Assembly: GCA_910586205.1 (NCBI GenBank) | Contig: CAJUGD010000001.1 | Location: forward strand, 62,001-126,000 | Source: an uncultured Lachnospiraceae bacterium | GTDB lineage: Bacteria > Bacillota > Clostridia > Lachnospirales > Lachnospiraceae | Length of the DNA stretch: 64,000 nucleotides | Reading direction: 5' to 3' | Part shown: positions 34,642 through 42,349 of the stretch, one piece after another | Numbering within the stretch: the stretch's first letter is position 1 | Layout: each line of letters starts with the position of its first letter | Made by a program: the position numbers and the translations under genes | Notes under the pieces: model-generated | The model's database searches: none | What the model was told of the DNA's origin: nothing | What the model saw: only the letters and a program-made list of their open reading frames with translations

Positions 34642-35526
34642 ATGAAAGTTGGATTTATTGGATTAGGGATCATGGGAAGGCCGATGGCAAAGAATTTGGT
34701 AAAAGCAGGACACAATGTAGTCGTGTTTGACTTCAATAAGGAGGCTGTAGAGGACCTGGTAGCCTGCGGAGCGTCGTCAGCCGCAAACGGCAAGGAAGTG
34801 GCCTCTCAGGTTGAGGTGGTGATCACCATGGTTCCCAACTCTCCTCATGTGAGAAGCGCCGTTCTGGGGAAGGATGGTGTGGCTGAGGGTGCAAAGCCAG
34901 GGCTTGTGCTGATTGACATGAGCTCTATTGATCCTACCGAGAGCAAGTCTATAGGGGCGGAAGCAGCCAAATTCGGCATTGAGATGCTGGATGCACCGGT
35001 TTCCGGCGGAGAGCCCAAGGCTATTGACGGAACCCTGTCTGTGATGGTGGGCGGAAAGAAGGAGCTGTTTGACAAATACTATGATATGCTGATGGTGATG
35101 GCCGGTTCCGTTGTGTATGTAGGAGAGCTGGGTTCCGGCAATGTGGCAAAGCTTGCCAATCAGATTGTGGTTGCAGTGAATATTGCAGCCGTTTCTGAGG
35201 CCCTGACTTTTGCCAAAAAGGCAGGCACGGATCCGGAGCTGGTATATCAGGCTATCCGGGGCGGTCTGGCTGGTTCTACGGTTATGGATGCCAAGGCTCC
35301 CATGATTCTGTCAAGAAACTTTAAGCCGGGCTTCCGCATTGAACTGCACATAAAGGATCTGAATAATGCGCTGAATGCTGCCCACGCTATCAGTTCTCCT
35401 GTTCCGCTGACCGGACAGCTGATGGAGATCATGCAGGGGCTGAAGGCAGACGGATATGAGAAAGAGGATCATTCCAGCATTGTAAAGTATTATGAAAAGA
35501 TCGCCAACACTACGGTAGAGTCATAA
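34642..35526 (+). CDS. garR: Tartronate semialdehyde reductase
   Basis: A 294-residue beta-hydroxyacid dehydrogenase. Cofactor fold GFIGLGIMGRPMA (4-16), substrate motif DAPVSGGEPKA, and catalytic Lys170 in GNVAKLANQ are all present. It reduces 2-hydroxy-3-oxopropanoate to D-glycerate with NAD(P)H. Length equals GarR/GlxR. Next to the DapA-like aldolase candidate and glycerate kinase it completes the lower aldarate pathway. No sigma-54 -24/-12 promoter is seen upstream. Confidence 0.93.
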   Translation: MKVGFIGLGIMGRPMAKNLVKAGHNVVVFDFNKEAVEDLVACGASSAANGKEVASQVEVVITMVPNSPHVRSAVLGKDGVAEGAKPGLVLIDMSSIDPTESKSIGAEAAKFGIEMLDAPVSGGEPKAIDGTLSVMVGGKKELFDKYYDMLMVMAGSVVYVGELGSGNVAKLANQIVVAVNIAAVSEALTFAKKAGTDPELVYQAIRGGLAGSTVMDAKAPMILSRNFKPGFRIELHIKDLNNALNAAHAISSPVPLTGQLMEIMQGLKADGYEKEDHSSIVKYYEKIANTTVES

Positions 35527-35555
35527 TACGGCAGGATTTTAGAAAGGGGAAAGAT

Positions 35556-36455
35556 ATGAATACAGATTTTATAAAGGGTGTGGTAGTCCCCATCTTAACG
35601 CCTATTGACTCTGAGGAAAAGATCCATGAAAAGAAGCTTCGTGAGCAGGTGGATTATGTGATTGCGGGCGGAGTTTTAGGCATCCTGGCATTTGGAAGCA
35701 ACGGCGAGTTCTATGTCATCGAGGAGGATGAGATGGAGCGGGGCTTAAAGATCATGGTGGATCAGGCGGCCGGGCGTGTTCCGGTGTACTTTGGGATCGG
35801 CGCCATCAGTACGAAAAAATGTGTCCGCCTTGCCAAGATGGCGAAAGCCAACGGCGCGGCAGGGATCTCGATTCTGCAGCCAATGTTCTTAAAGCCTACG
35901 GAGGCAGAGCTTTACCTGCACTTTAAGACGATTGCCGAGGCGGTTCCGGAAATTCCGGTGTTATTGTATAACAACCCTGGGCGGGTAGGATATACCATGT
36001 CCGGCAATCTGGTGGAACGGCTGGCTCATGAGGTGGAAAACATTGTGGGGATGAAGGATACCAGCGGCGATATTACCCAGACCGCGGAATTTATCCGGCG
36101 GACCAGGGATGTGGACTTTAAGGTGTTTGGAGGAAAGGATACTCTGCTGTATGCATCCATGTGCCATGGAGCTGTGGGAGGGGTCTGCACGGCAGCTAAC
36201 TTTATGCCAGAGCTGATCACAGATGTGTACAATAAATATGTGGCCGGTGATTTAAAGGGATCCTTGGAAGCGCAGTTTAAGCTGAACCCGGTTCGTCTGT
36301 CCATGGATGGGGCAAGCTTCCCGGTGGCGGCAAAGGATATGGCAAATCTTAGAGGCAGGGATATCGGCCTGCCCTATACGCCGAACCTGGCGACCCCCAA
36401 AGGGCCGGTTTTAGATAAGATCAGGACAGAGATGAAAAATGCAGGCTTGATCTAA
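35556..36455 (+). CDS. DapA-family class I aldolase, likely 5-keto-4-deoxyglucarate aldolase
   Basis: A 299-residue TIM-barrel protein of the dihydrodipicolinate synthase/N-acetylneuraminate lyase family. The Schiff-base Lys167 is in GMKDTSG and the catalytic Tyr138 in YNNPGRVG; the usual GTTGE motif is GSNGE, which argues against true DHDPS. Lying between garR and the glycerate kinase gene, with garD and gudD in the same window and no GarL gene visible, it most likely cleaves 5-keto-4-deoxy-D-glucarate to pyruvate and tartronate semialdehyde. A dehydratase/decarboxylase role (KdgD type) is the alternative. Confidence 0.78.
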   Translation: MNTDFIKGVVVPILTPIDSEEKIHEKKLREQVDYVIAGGVLGILAFGSNGEFYVIEEDEMERGLKIMVDQAAGRVPVYFGIGAISTKKCVRLAKMAKANGAAGISILQPMFLKPTEAELYLHFKTIAEAVPEIPVLLYNNPGRVGYTMSGNLVERLAHEVENIVGMKDTSGDITQTAEFIRRTRDVDFKVFGGKDTLLYASMCHGAVGGVCTAANFMPELITDVYNKYVAGDLKGSLEAQFKLNPVRLSMDGASFPVAAKDMANLRGRDIGLPYTPNLATPKGPVLDKIRTEMKNAGLI

Positions 36456-36499
36456 AGGATATTAAGCGGTTATAAAATCTAGTACATCGTATCAACGTG

Positions 36500-36530
36500 A
36501 GCCGGCATTCCTTCTGGACATTTGCCGGCT
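36500..36530 (+). terminator. Hairpin ending the garR-dapA unit
   Basis: AGCCGGCA (36500-36507) pairs with TGCCGGCT (36523-36530) around a 15-nt loop; TATTGTAT follows, a weak U-run. The next promoter's -35 (36515-36520) lies in the loop, so termination and initiation signals are nested. Confidence 0.5.
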
Positions 36531-36543
36531 TATTGTATATAAT
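36515..36543 (+). promoter_or_regulatory. Sigma-A promoter of the glycerate kinase gene
   Basis: TGGACA (36515-36520), 17-nt spacer, TATAAT (36538-36543). The start would be near 36550, giving a leader of about 40 nt. Confidence 0.65.
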
Positions 36544-36588
36544 AAATACAATCTGCGCTGCTTTTTGGCAGTGCGGGAAGGAGCGGAT

Positions 36589-37728
36589 ATGAGATTTTTA
36601 TTTGCATCAGACTCTTTTAAGGGAACCTTGTCCTCAGAGCAGATTATCCGGCTGCTGACAGATTCTGCCAACCGGATTTTCCCGGGATGTGAGACGGTGG
36701 GAGTGCCGATTGCCGACGGAGGAGAGGGGACGGTGGATGCAGTGATTGCCGTGACAAAGGGAGAGCTTCGGACGGTAAAGGTTCATGGACCTTTAATGGA
36801 GGAAACAGAGGCATCTTACGGAGTGTTTCATGGGGATTCAGCGGTTATTGAGATGGCGGCGGCTTCCGGCCTGCCGATGGTGCCGGAGGAGAAAAGAAAT
36901 CCATGGAATACTACCACATTTGGTGCCGGAGAGCTGATCCGAAATGCTCTGGACGCAGGATATCGGAAGCTGTCCATTGCGATTGGAGGAAGCGCTACCA
37001 ATGACGGAGGCATGGGAGCCATGCGGGCATTGGGAGTCCGCTTTTTGGATGAAAAGGGACATGAGCTTATGGGCACAGGCGCAGATCTGGGCAAGGTCCG
37101 GGACATTGACATTTCCGGGATTCACCCGGCAGTGGCTGAGGCTGATATCACGGTTATGTGCGATGTAAATAATCCCCTTACAGGGCCGGACGGGGCTACC
37201 TATACATTTGGCAGGCAAAAGGGCGGCACACCGGAAATATTAGACGAGCTTGAGGCAGGAATGAAGCAATATGCCGGCGTGATTGCACAAAAGCTGGGAA
37301 CCGATGTGGATAAGATTGCAGGAGCCGGGGCAGCAGGCGGCTTGGGAGCAGCCCTGTGTGTTTTTCTTCATGCCGAATTAAAATCAGGAATCGAGACAGT
37401 ATTGGATCTGATTGATTTTGACGGGCTTTTGGAGGGCACGGATCTGGTAATTACCGGGGAGGGGCGGATTGACTGGCAGTCTGCTTTCGGGAAAGTGCCC
37501 AGCGGAGTGGGGCAGCGCTGTAAGGCGAAAGGCATTCCGGCGGCTGCCGTTGTAGGCGGCATGGGACAGGGAGCCGAAAAGATTTTTGAGTTTGGCGTTG
37601 AGAGTATTCTGCCTACGATCCATGGCGCTATGGATATTCAGGAGGCATGCAGCCGGGCAGAGGAGCTTTATGCCAATGCTGCGGACCGGATGTTCAGGAT
37701 GATACGAATCGGCATGAAGCTGAGATAA
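36589..37728 (+). CDS. garK: Glycerate 2-kinase (GarK/GlxK family)
   Basis: A 379-residue kinase of the glycerate kinase type 1 family: the N-terminal FASDSFKGTLSS, the glycine-rich ADGGEGTVDAV, GAGELIRNALDAG, AIGGSATNDGGMGAMRALG and VITGEGRIDWQS motifs are all present. It phosphorylates D-glycerate, in this family usually to 2-phosphoglycerate. ATG 36589 has AAGGAG 5 nt upstream; the longer TTG start at 36565 is less likely. It has its own promoter nested in the preceding terminator. The last step of the aldarate route here. Confidence 0.92.
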   Translation: MRFLFASDSFKGTLSSEQIIRLLTDSANRIFPGCETVGVPIADGGEGTVDAVIAVTKGELRTVKVHGPLMEETEASYGVFHGDSAVIEMAAASGLPMVPEEKRNPWNTTTFGAGELIRNALDAGYRKLSIAIGGSATNDGGMGAMRALGVRFLDEKGHELMGTGADLGKVRDIDISGIHPAVAEADITVMCDVNNPLTGPDGATYTFGRQKGGTPEILDELEAGMKQYAGVIAQKLGTDVDKIAGAGAAGGLGAALCVFLHAELKSGIETVLDLIDFDGLLEGTDLVITGEGRIDWQSAFGKVPSGVGQRCKAKGIPAAAVVGGMGQGAEKIFEFGVESILPTIHGAMDIQEACSRAEELYANAADRMFRMIRIGMKLR

Positions 37729-37776
37729 CAAAAGCAGCCTGCCATATGGAAGGTGTTGTGCGGGAGGATATGGAAT

Positions 37777-38685
37777 ATGGATATTTCTGGTTTGCTGAAT
37801 TTGCAGGGAGAGATGTTTCTTCTGCTGGCAGCAGGGGCAGTGATGAGAAAGAAAGGGATTTTGCCGGCATCGGCAAAGGATATTTTGACGGACTTAGTTC
37901 TCTATCTGGTGCTTCCCTGCAACATTATCCATTCTTTCCGTATAGACTTTGATTGGAAGGTTTTGAAAAGTGTTCTGGCCGTAATGGCAGTAGCAGTGAT
38001 GATTCAGGTGCTGTGTATGGTTTTAAGCCGCATGTTATACAATAAAGAAGAACCTGGCCGAAAAAAGGTGTTTCAATATGCCACTTTGGTATCCAATGCC
38101 GGGTTTATGGGGAATCCCATTGCAGAGGGGGTTTTTGGCGCCCAGGGGCTGATGTATGCATCTATTTATCTGATCCCCCAGCGGATTGTCATGTGGTCGG
38201 CAGGCATTGCCTGCTTTACGGAGAGCAGCAGTGTAAAAGAGGTGGTAAAAAAGGTGGCGACCCATCCTTGTATTGTGTCTGTCTATATTGGGATGGTACT
38301 GATGATTGGACAGGTTCCCCTTCCGGAGTTTTTGGGAATGACTATAAAAGCAGTGGGAGCCTGCACCACGCCTCTTTCCATGCTGCTGATCGGAACGATC
38401 TTTGCAGACCTGAAGCTGGCTGGGATGGTCAGCATTCCGGTGCTTCGGTATACCTTGATCCGTTTGGCGGTCATTCCCGGAATTTCCTGGCTGGGGTGCC
38501 GTCTCTGCGGGGTGGATCCTTTAGTTACCGGAGTATCCGTACTTTTGGCGGCAATGCCCGCAGGAAGCACTACGGCTATTCTGGCTAATAAATATCAGGG
38601 AGACGTGGAGTTTGCCACAAAGTGCGTGGTGTTTACCACACTGATGACTTTGGTGACAGTGCCTCTTTGGTGTCTGGTGCTGTAA
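37777..38685 (+). CDS. Auxin efflux carrier (AEC) family transporter
   Basis: A 302-residue membrane protein with about ten helices in two inverted halves (for example LTDLVLYLVLPCNIIHSF and ATLVSNAGFMGNPIAEGVFG). AEC members in bacteria often move organic acids such as malate, so a role in moving glycerate, pyruvate or aldarates is plausible by position only. ATG 37777 follows GGGAGG at 9 nt; the GTG at 37753 is less likely. It follows garK closely and is probably co-transcribed. Confidence 0.87.
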   Translation: MDISGLLNLQGEMFLLLAAGAVMRKKGILPASAKDILTDLVLYLVLPCNIIHSFRIDFDWKVLKSVLAVMAVAVMIQVLCMVLSRMLYNKEEPGRKKVFQYATLVSNAGFMGNPIAEGVFGAQGLMYASIYLIPQRIVMWSAGIACFTESSSVKEVVKKVATHPCIVSVYIGMVLMIGQVPLPEFLGMTIKAVGACTTPLSMLLIGTIFADLKLAGMVSIPVLRYTLIRLAVIPGISWLGCRLCGVDPLVTGVSVLLAAMPAGSTTAILANKYQGDVEFATKCVVFTTLMTLVTVPLWCLVL

Positions 38686-38729
38686 CAGCGGGAGGCTCTG
38701 AAAGCACATGAAACAGAACGGAGGAAAAG

Positions 38730-39149
38730 ATGGAATATAAACAGATGGGAAACCATTATGTTATGAGGGTGGATCCAGGGGAGGAAATTCTGGAAAAGAT
38801 TGGGATTTTATGCAAAAAAGAAAATATCAGAGTTGGATCGGCTGTAGGTCTGGGTGCATCGAACCGGGCGGTAGTGGGGCTTTTTGATACGGTGAACAAG
38901 GTATATAAAAAGAAAGAGCTGACCGGGCCTATGGAAATCACCTCTCTGGTGGGAAACATTTCTACAAAGGACGGGGAGACGTATCTTCATTTTCATGTGA
39001 ATCTGTGTGATGAAGAAATGAGGATTCAGGGAGGGCACATGAATGCTTGTTATGTGTCCGCGACGGCTGAGATTACGGTGACAAAGTCTGAGGGAACCGT
39101 GGAGCGGAGCATGGATGAAGAAATCGGGCTGAATCTGTACCGGTTTTAG
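38730..39149 (+). CDS. PPC (DUF296) domain protein
   Basis: A 139-residue single-domain PPC/PCC protein. It has GVGLGASNRA-like and EITSLVGNIS segments, then HFHVNLCDEEMRIQGGHM with the histidines that bind metal in this family. Bacterial members are trimeric; proposed roles are DNA-related or metal-dependent small-molecule binding, but function is not settled. GGAGG precedes the ATG. It closes the first aldarate block. Confidence 0.87.
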   Translation: MEYKQMGNHYVMRVDPGEEILEKIGILCKKENIRVGSAVGLGASNRAVVGLFDTVNKVYKKKELTGPMEITSLVGNISTKDGETYLHFHVNLCDEEMRIQGGHMNACYVSATAEITVTKSEGTVERSMDEEIGLNLYRF

Positions 39150-39220
39150 ATGCATGGGCCAGTACTGTTACGGGGGTCAACTGACACTTTGGCCCGGTCT
39201 GTACATGTTTTTTAAAGCTC

Positions 39221-39249
39221 TTGTCTTATGGGGAATAACGTGATAGAAT
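39221..39249 (+). promoter_or_regulatory. Sigma-A promoter of the MATE gene
   Basis: TTGTCT (39221-39226), 17-nt spacer, TAGAAT (39244-39249). Start predicted near 39256; AGGAGG lies before the ATG. A weak inverted pair GGGCCA/TGGCCC at 39156-39195 upstream may end the preceding transcript. Confidence 0.6.
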
Positions 39250-39302
39250 CAGTTTTACACGCAAAATTCCTATGGTAATTAATAGACAGGAGGAGAAAAG
39301 CT

Positions 39303-40670
39303 ATGGAACTGAACCAGAAAGCAGATTTGTTTGAACGAACACCGATTCCTCAGGCTGTGGCCCAGCTTACCATACCTACTATTTTAAGCTCATTGGTGAT
39401 GGTGCTCTATAATATAGCAGATACTTATTTTGTGGGGATGGTCAATGATCCCATACAAAATGCGGCTGTTGCCTTGGCGGCTCCCGTGCTTCTGGCTTTT
39501 AATGCGGTAAACAATCTGTTTGGCGTGGGAAGCTCCAGCATGATGAGCCGGGCATTGGGCAGCCGGGATTATGAGACTGTGCGGCGAAGCTCTGCTTTTG
39601 GATTTTATTGTTCGCTGGTCTGCGGGGCAGTCTTTTCTCTGATGTGCCTTGCCTTTCAAGGGCCATTGCTGGTACTTTTGGGGGCAGATGAAAGCACGGC
39701 GGCAGCTACCGGCCAGTACCTGCAGTGGACCGTGATCTGCGGCGCAGCGCCTGCGATTCTTAATGTGGTATTGGCATATATGGTCAGATCCGAGGGAGCC
39801 GCATTTCATGCCAGTGTGGGAACCATGAGCGGCTGTATTCTGAACATTATCCTTGATCCTATTTTTATTCTTCCATGGGGGCTTAATATGGGAGCGGCAG
39901 GGGCCGGGCTTGCTACTTTTCTTTCTAATTGTGCGGCATGCATGTACTTTTTTGTTCTGCTGTATGAGAGGCGCAAGACTACCTTTGTGTGCATTTCGCC
40001 TCACAAGTTCAGCCTGGAAAGGGCCGTTGTCCTGGGAATCTGCGGAGTGGGAATCCCGGCTGCGATCCAGAATCTTCTGAATGTAACGGGAATGACCATT
40101 CTCAATAATTTCACCTCCTCCTATGGTGCAAGTGCAGTGGCTGCCATGGGGATTTCTCAAAAGCTTAACATGGTGCCCATGCAGGTGGCCCTGGGCTTTT
40201 CCCAGGGAATCATGCCGCTGATCAGTTATAATTATGCCAGCGGCAACATAAAGAGAATGAAGGAAGGGCTTTTGTTTGTGGCAAGGATTATGCTGCCATT
40301 TATTGCAGCGGTGGCATTGATTTATTATTTGGGGGCAGGAGGCTTGATCGGCGCTTTTATGAAAAATGATTCGATCATAGCACATGGAACCCGTTTTCTG
40401 CGTGGATTTTGTTTGGGCCTGCCTTTTATCTGTATGGATTTTCTGGCAGTTGGTGTTTTCCAGGCCATTGGGCTGGGAAGGGCAGCATTGCTGTTTGCCG
40501 TGTTAAGAAAGATTGTCCTGGAGATTCCGGCGCTGTATATACTGAACTTCCTGTTTCCTCTTTACGGGCTTGCCTATGCTCAGTTTACGGCGGAATTTGT
40601 GCTGGCTGCAGCAGCAGTGGTAATGCTGGCAAGGATTTTTGGAAGGCTGCAGAAAGGGCAGAGAATTTAG
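39303..40670 (+). CDS. MATE family multidrug/organic cation efflux protein
   Basis: A 455-residue transporter with twelve predicted helices. The N-terminus TPIPQAVAQLTIPTILSSLV and the central RSEGAAFHASVG and FNAVNNLFGVGSSSMMSRAL segments are typical of clostridial MATE proteins. It exports cationic compounds using a Na+ or H+ gradient; given the Na+-type ATP synthase, Na+ coupling is a reasonable guess. It stands alone between its promoter and a large terminator hairpin. Confidence 0.93.
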   Translation: MELNQKADLFERTPIPQAVAQLTIPTILSSLVMVLYNIADTYFVGMVNDPIQNAAVALAAPVLLAFNAVNNLFGVGSSSMMSRALGSRDYETVRRSSAFGFYCSLVCGAVFSLMCLAFQGPLLVLLGADESTAAATGQYLQWTVICGAAPAILNVVLAYMVRSEGAAFHASVGTMSGCILNIILDPIFILPWGLNMGAAGAGLATFLSNCAACMYFFVLLYERRKTTFVCISPHKFSLERAVVLGICGVGIPAAIQNLLNVTGMTILNNFTSSYGASAVAAMGISQKLNMVPMQVALGFSQGIMPLISYNYASGNIKRMKEGLLFVARIMLPFIAAVALIYYLGAGGLIGAFMKNDSIIAHGTRFLRGFCLGLPFICMDFLAVGVFQAIGLGRAALLFAVLRKIVLEIPALYILNFLFPLYGLAYAQFTAEFVLAAAAVVMLARIFGRLQKGQRI

Positions 40671-40681
40671 AATATAATAAC

Positions 40682-40748
40682 ATATGCATTTCTTTTGTTT
40701 GGCCGGACGGAGAGGTCCATTGGCCCAATAAAAGAAATGCATATTTTT
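40682..40748. terminator. Long bidirectional terminator hairpin
   Basis: ATATGCATTTCTTTT (40682-40696) and AAAAGAAATGCATAT (40730-40744) pair perfectly over 15 bp, and the arms continue inward with TTGG/CCAA-type pairing. A short T-run follows. It separates the convergent MATE and alcohol dehydrogenase genes. Confidence 0.8.
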
Positions 40749-40769
40749 GTGGGGTTATTTGGGGCAGAC

Positions 40770-41864
40770 TCAGTCTTTTAAAAGCTGTTTCATGGCTTCG
40801 TGGAGCAGTACATAGCTTTCTTCACCGGCAGTTACGTAAGGGGAATCAATGAGATAGTCCTCTAAGGTCTTAAGCTGGGAATCGGTTCCTTCAATGCCCA
40901 GTTCCTGGATGGACAGGGGCATATCCATGTCAGCCATGTATTGTTTTAATGCTTCCTTGTCCTGGGGAAGACGGTTGTAATAGAGCTGGGTAAACAGGCC
41001 CACAGCCACGATCTCCCCGTGAAGCGCGTTTTTGGCCTCCTGGGTAAAAAAGGTTCGGATGCCGTCATAGATCATATGTCCCAAGGCAGATTGGGAGAAG
41101 CTTTTGGTAATATTGGCAATGACGCCAGTGACGGCAATATTGATGAAGGTTACGTCGTAGACTGCTTTGGTGGATTTCTTTTCCCGGATGTCTGCAATGG
41201 CCTGCCTGCCGTACTGTTTTAACACGTCGTAGGTATAGCTTGCCATGTGATAGGCAGAGAACAGGTCAATCTTGTTGTCATTCAGCAGCATGACCGGTTT
41301 ACCGTTTTGGATCTCGATCTTTTTGGCCATGGCATCTAAGATGCCGGCTGCGGCGTAGCGGATCGGACATTGGGCAATGGTCTGCATGTCTACCAGAACG
41401 GCGTCTATCTCATGTTCAAAGCGCCAGCAGTTTTTCTTGGCGCCTTCCTGGGTATACATGACGCTCATGGAGGTAAAGGCGGCACAGGTGGCGATGGATG
41501 TGGGAATGTTGATACAGCCTATGTGGGCATTTTCTGCTGCAGCCTTTGCCAGATCCATGATCACGCCTCCGCCGATGCCTACAATCTCGTCACAGCCAAA
41601 GTCAAGAGCTTTTTTGCCCAGCTCAGCGGCAGATTCGTAGGAGCATGGCCCCATGTAGAGCTCCACGATATAGTCAACGCCTGCGGCTTTGATTCCCGGA
41701 AGCAGACGATCTTTTGTGACGGCAAAGGCTGTGTGGCCGGCCAGCAAGAATGCTTTTTTACTGAATCGGGCGATCTCTGCGCCGCATTGTTCCAGAAGAT
41801 TTTCTTCCTGACGGTAGCGTCCGGCGCCGAACTTGATTGCAGGATCTAAAATGATTTTCTCCAT
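40770..41864 (-). CDS. Iron-containing alcohol dehydrogenase, glycerol dehydrogenase-like
   Basis: A 364-residue member of the GldA/YbdH branch. The nucleotide motif GIGGGVIMDLAKAA, PTSIATCAAFTSMSVMY, and metal ligands Asp in ILDAMAKK and His in ALGHMIYDG and ALHGEIVAVG are in place. It should reversibly oxidise a hydroxy- or polyol substrate with NAD(P). Substrate is not clear from sequence; a hydroxyketone or hydroxyacid tied to aldarate breakdown is possible. AAGGAG precedes the ATG and a promoter lies at 41929-41957. Confidence 0.87.
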   Translation of the reverse strand: MEKIILDPAIKFGAGRYRQEENLLEQCGAEIARFSKKAFLLAGHTAFAVTKDRLLPGIKAAGVDYIVELYMGPCSYESAAELGKKALDFGCDEIVGIGGGVIMDLAKAAAENAHIGCINIPTSIATCAAFTSMSVMYTQEGAKKNCWRFEHEIDAVLVDMQTIAQCPIRYAAAGILDAMAKKIEIQNGKPVMLLNDNKIDLFSAYHMASYTYDVLKQYGRQAIADIREKKSTKAVYDVTFINIAVTGVIANITKSFSQSALGHMIYDGIRTFFTQEAKNALHGEIVAVGLFTQLYYNRLPQDKEALKQYMADMDMPLSIQELGIEGTDSQLKTLEDYLIDSPYVTAGEESYVLLHEAMKQLLKD

Positions 41865-41928
41865 TGGGTATATTCTCCTTTTCTTTCAGGACGTTCAGAA
41901 AAAGTGAGTCCTTTTTTTCGCTGAGGTC

Positions 41929-41957
41929 AGAATACCAAAAGGACGGCAATGTTTCAA
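41929..41957 (-). promoter_or_regulatory. Sigma-A promoter of the alcohol dehydrogenase gene
   Basis: On the minus strand TTGAAA (41957-41952), 17-nt spacer, TATTCT (41934-41929). Start expected near 41922, giving a leader of about 57 nt. Confidence 0.6.
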
Positions 41958-42016
41958 CGAGAGGGATAAAAAGGAGACAGGCCGGACAGGGAAGAAAATA
42001 TTTTTTATACAAATAT

Positions 42017-42188
42017 GTACTAGAGCGTGTCTGAAAATTGCTTTCCGTCAGATGTGCGTCACAATTTGTGGGAGATTTGGCCCGAATGAGGGAGGCGTAG
42101 TGGGCTACGTTGACCGAATGAGAGCCAAATATACCGCAAAGTGGGGCGTGCATCTGGCGGGAATGAATTTTCAGACACGCTCTAGTAC
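42017..42188 (+). repeat. Palindromic element 1 (172 bp), structured RNA/MITE candidate
   Basis: The two 65-nt arms (42017-42081 and 42124-42188) are complementary without gaps: 53 Watson-Crick pairs, 6 G-U pairs and 6 mismatches. All six wobbles are G-U only on the plus-strand RNA. The outer 23 bp (GTACTAGAGCGTGTCTGAAA onward) are perfect. The 42-nt loop has an apical hairpin CGTAG-TGGG-CTACG. Such elements are usually multi-copy in the genome; that cannot be checked here. No reading frame is supported. Confidence 0.85.
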
Positions 42189-42349
42189 TGCCTTGCGGAA
42201 ATTCCAGTGAATAAAGCACCCGCTGCCTACGCCCTCTGCACGTCTGCAAAGCTAGCCGTAGGCACCACTACGCCGTCACTTTGCAAACGCACAGATGACG
42301 CAGACATCTGGCACTTTATTCACCGTTATTTCCGCAATGCAGTACTAGA
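42181..42349 (-). repeat. Palindromic element 2 (169 bp), inverted relative to element 1
   Basis: Almost the whole segment is one palindrome: arms of about 71 nt with 56 Watson-Crick pairs, 9 G-U pairs and 6 mismatches, the wobbles being G-U only in the minus-strand RNA. The minus-strand apex has CGTAG-TGGTGC-CTACG, like element 1, and both share CAGATG plus GCGTCA in the arm. The two overlap at TCTAGTAC (42181-42188). Its right end supplies the stop codon (42345-42347) of the LysR gene, so it forms that gene's 3' end. Confidence 0.83.

Noticed and set aside
35556..36455. True dihydrodipicolinate synthase (dapA)
   Set aside because: GSNGE replaces the GTTGE motif, and the neighbours are aldarate genes rather than lysine biosynthesis.
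39390..40385. Minus-strand reading frame of 331 codons within the MATE gene
   Set aside because: His/Lys-rich shadow frame of a conserved transporter gene; no ribosome site or domain.
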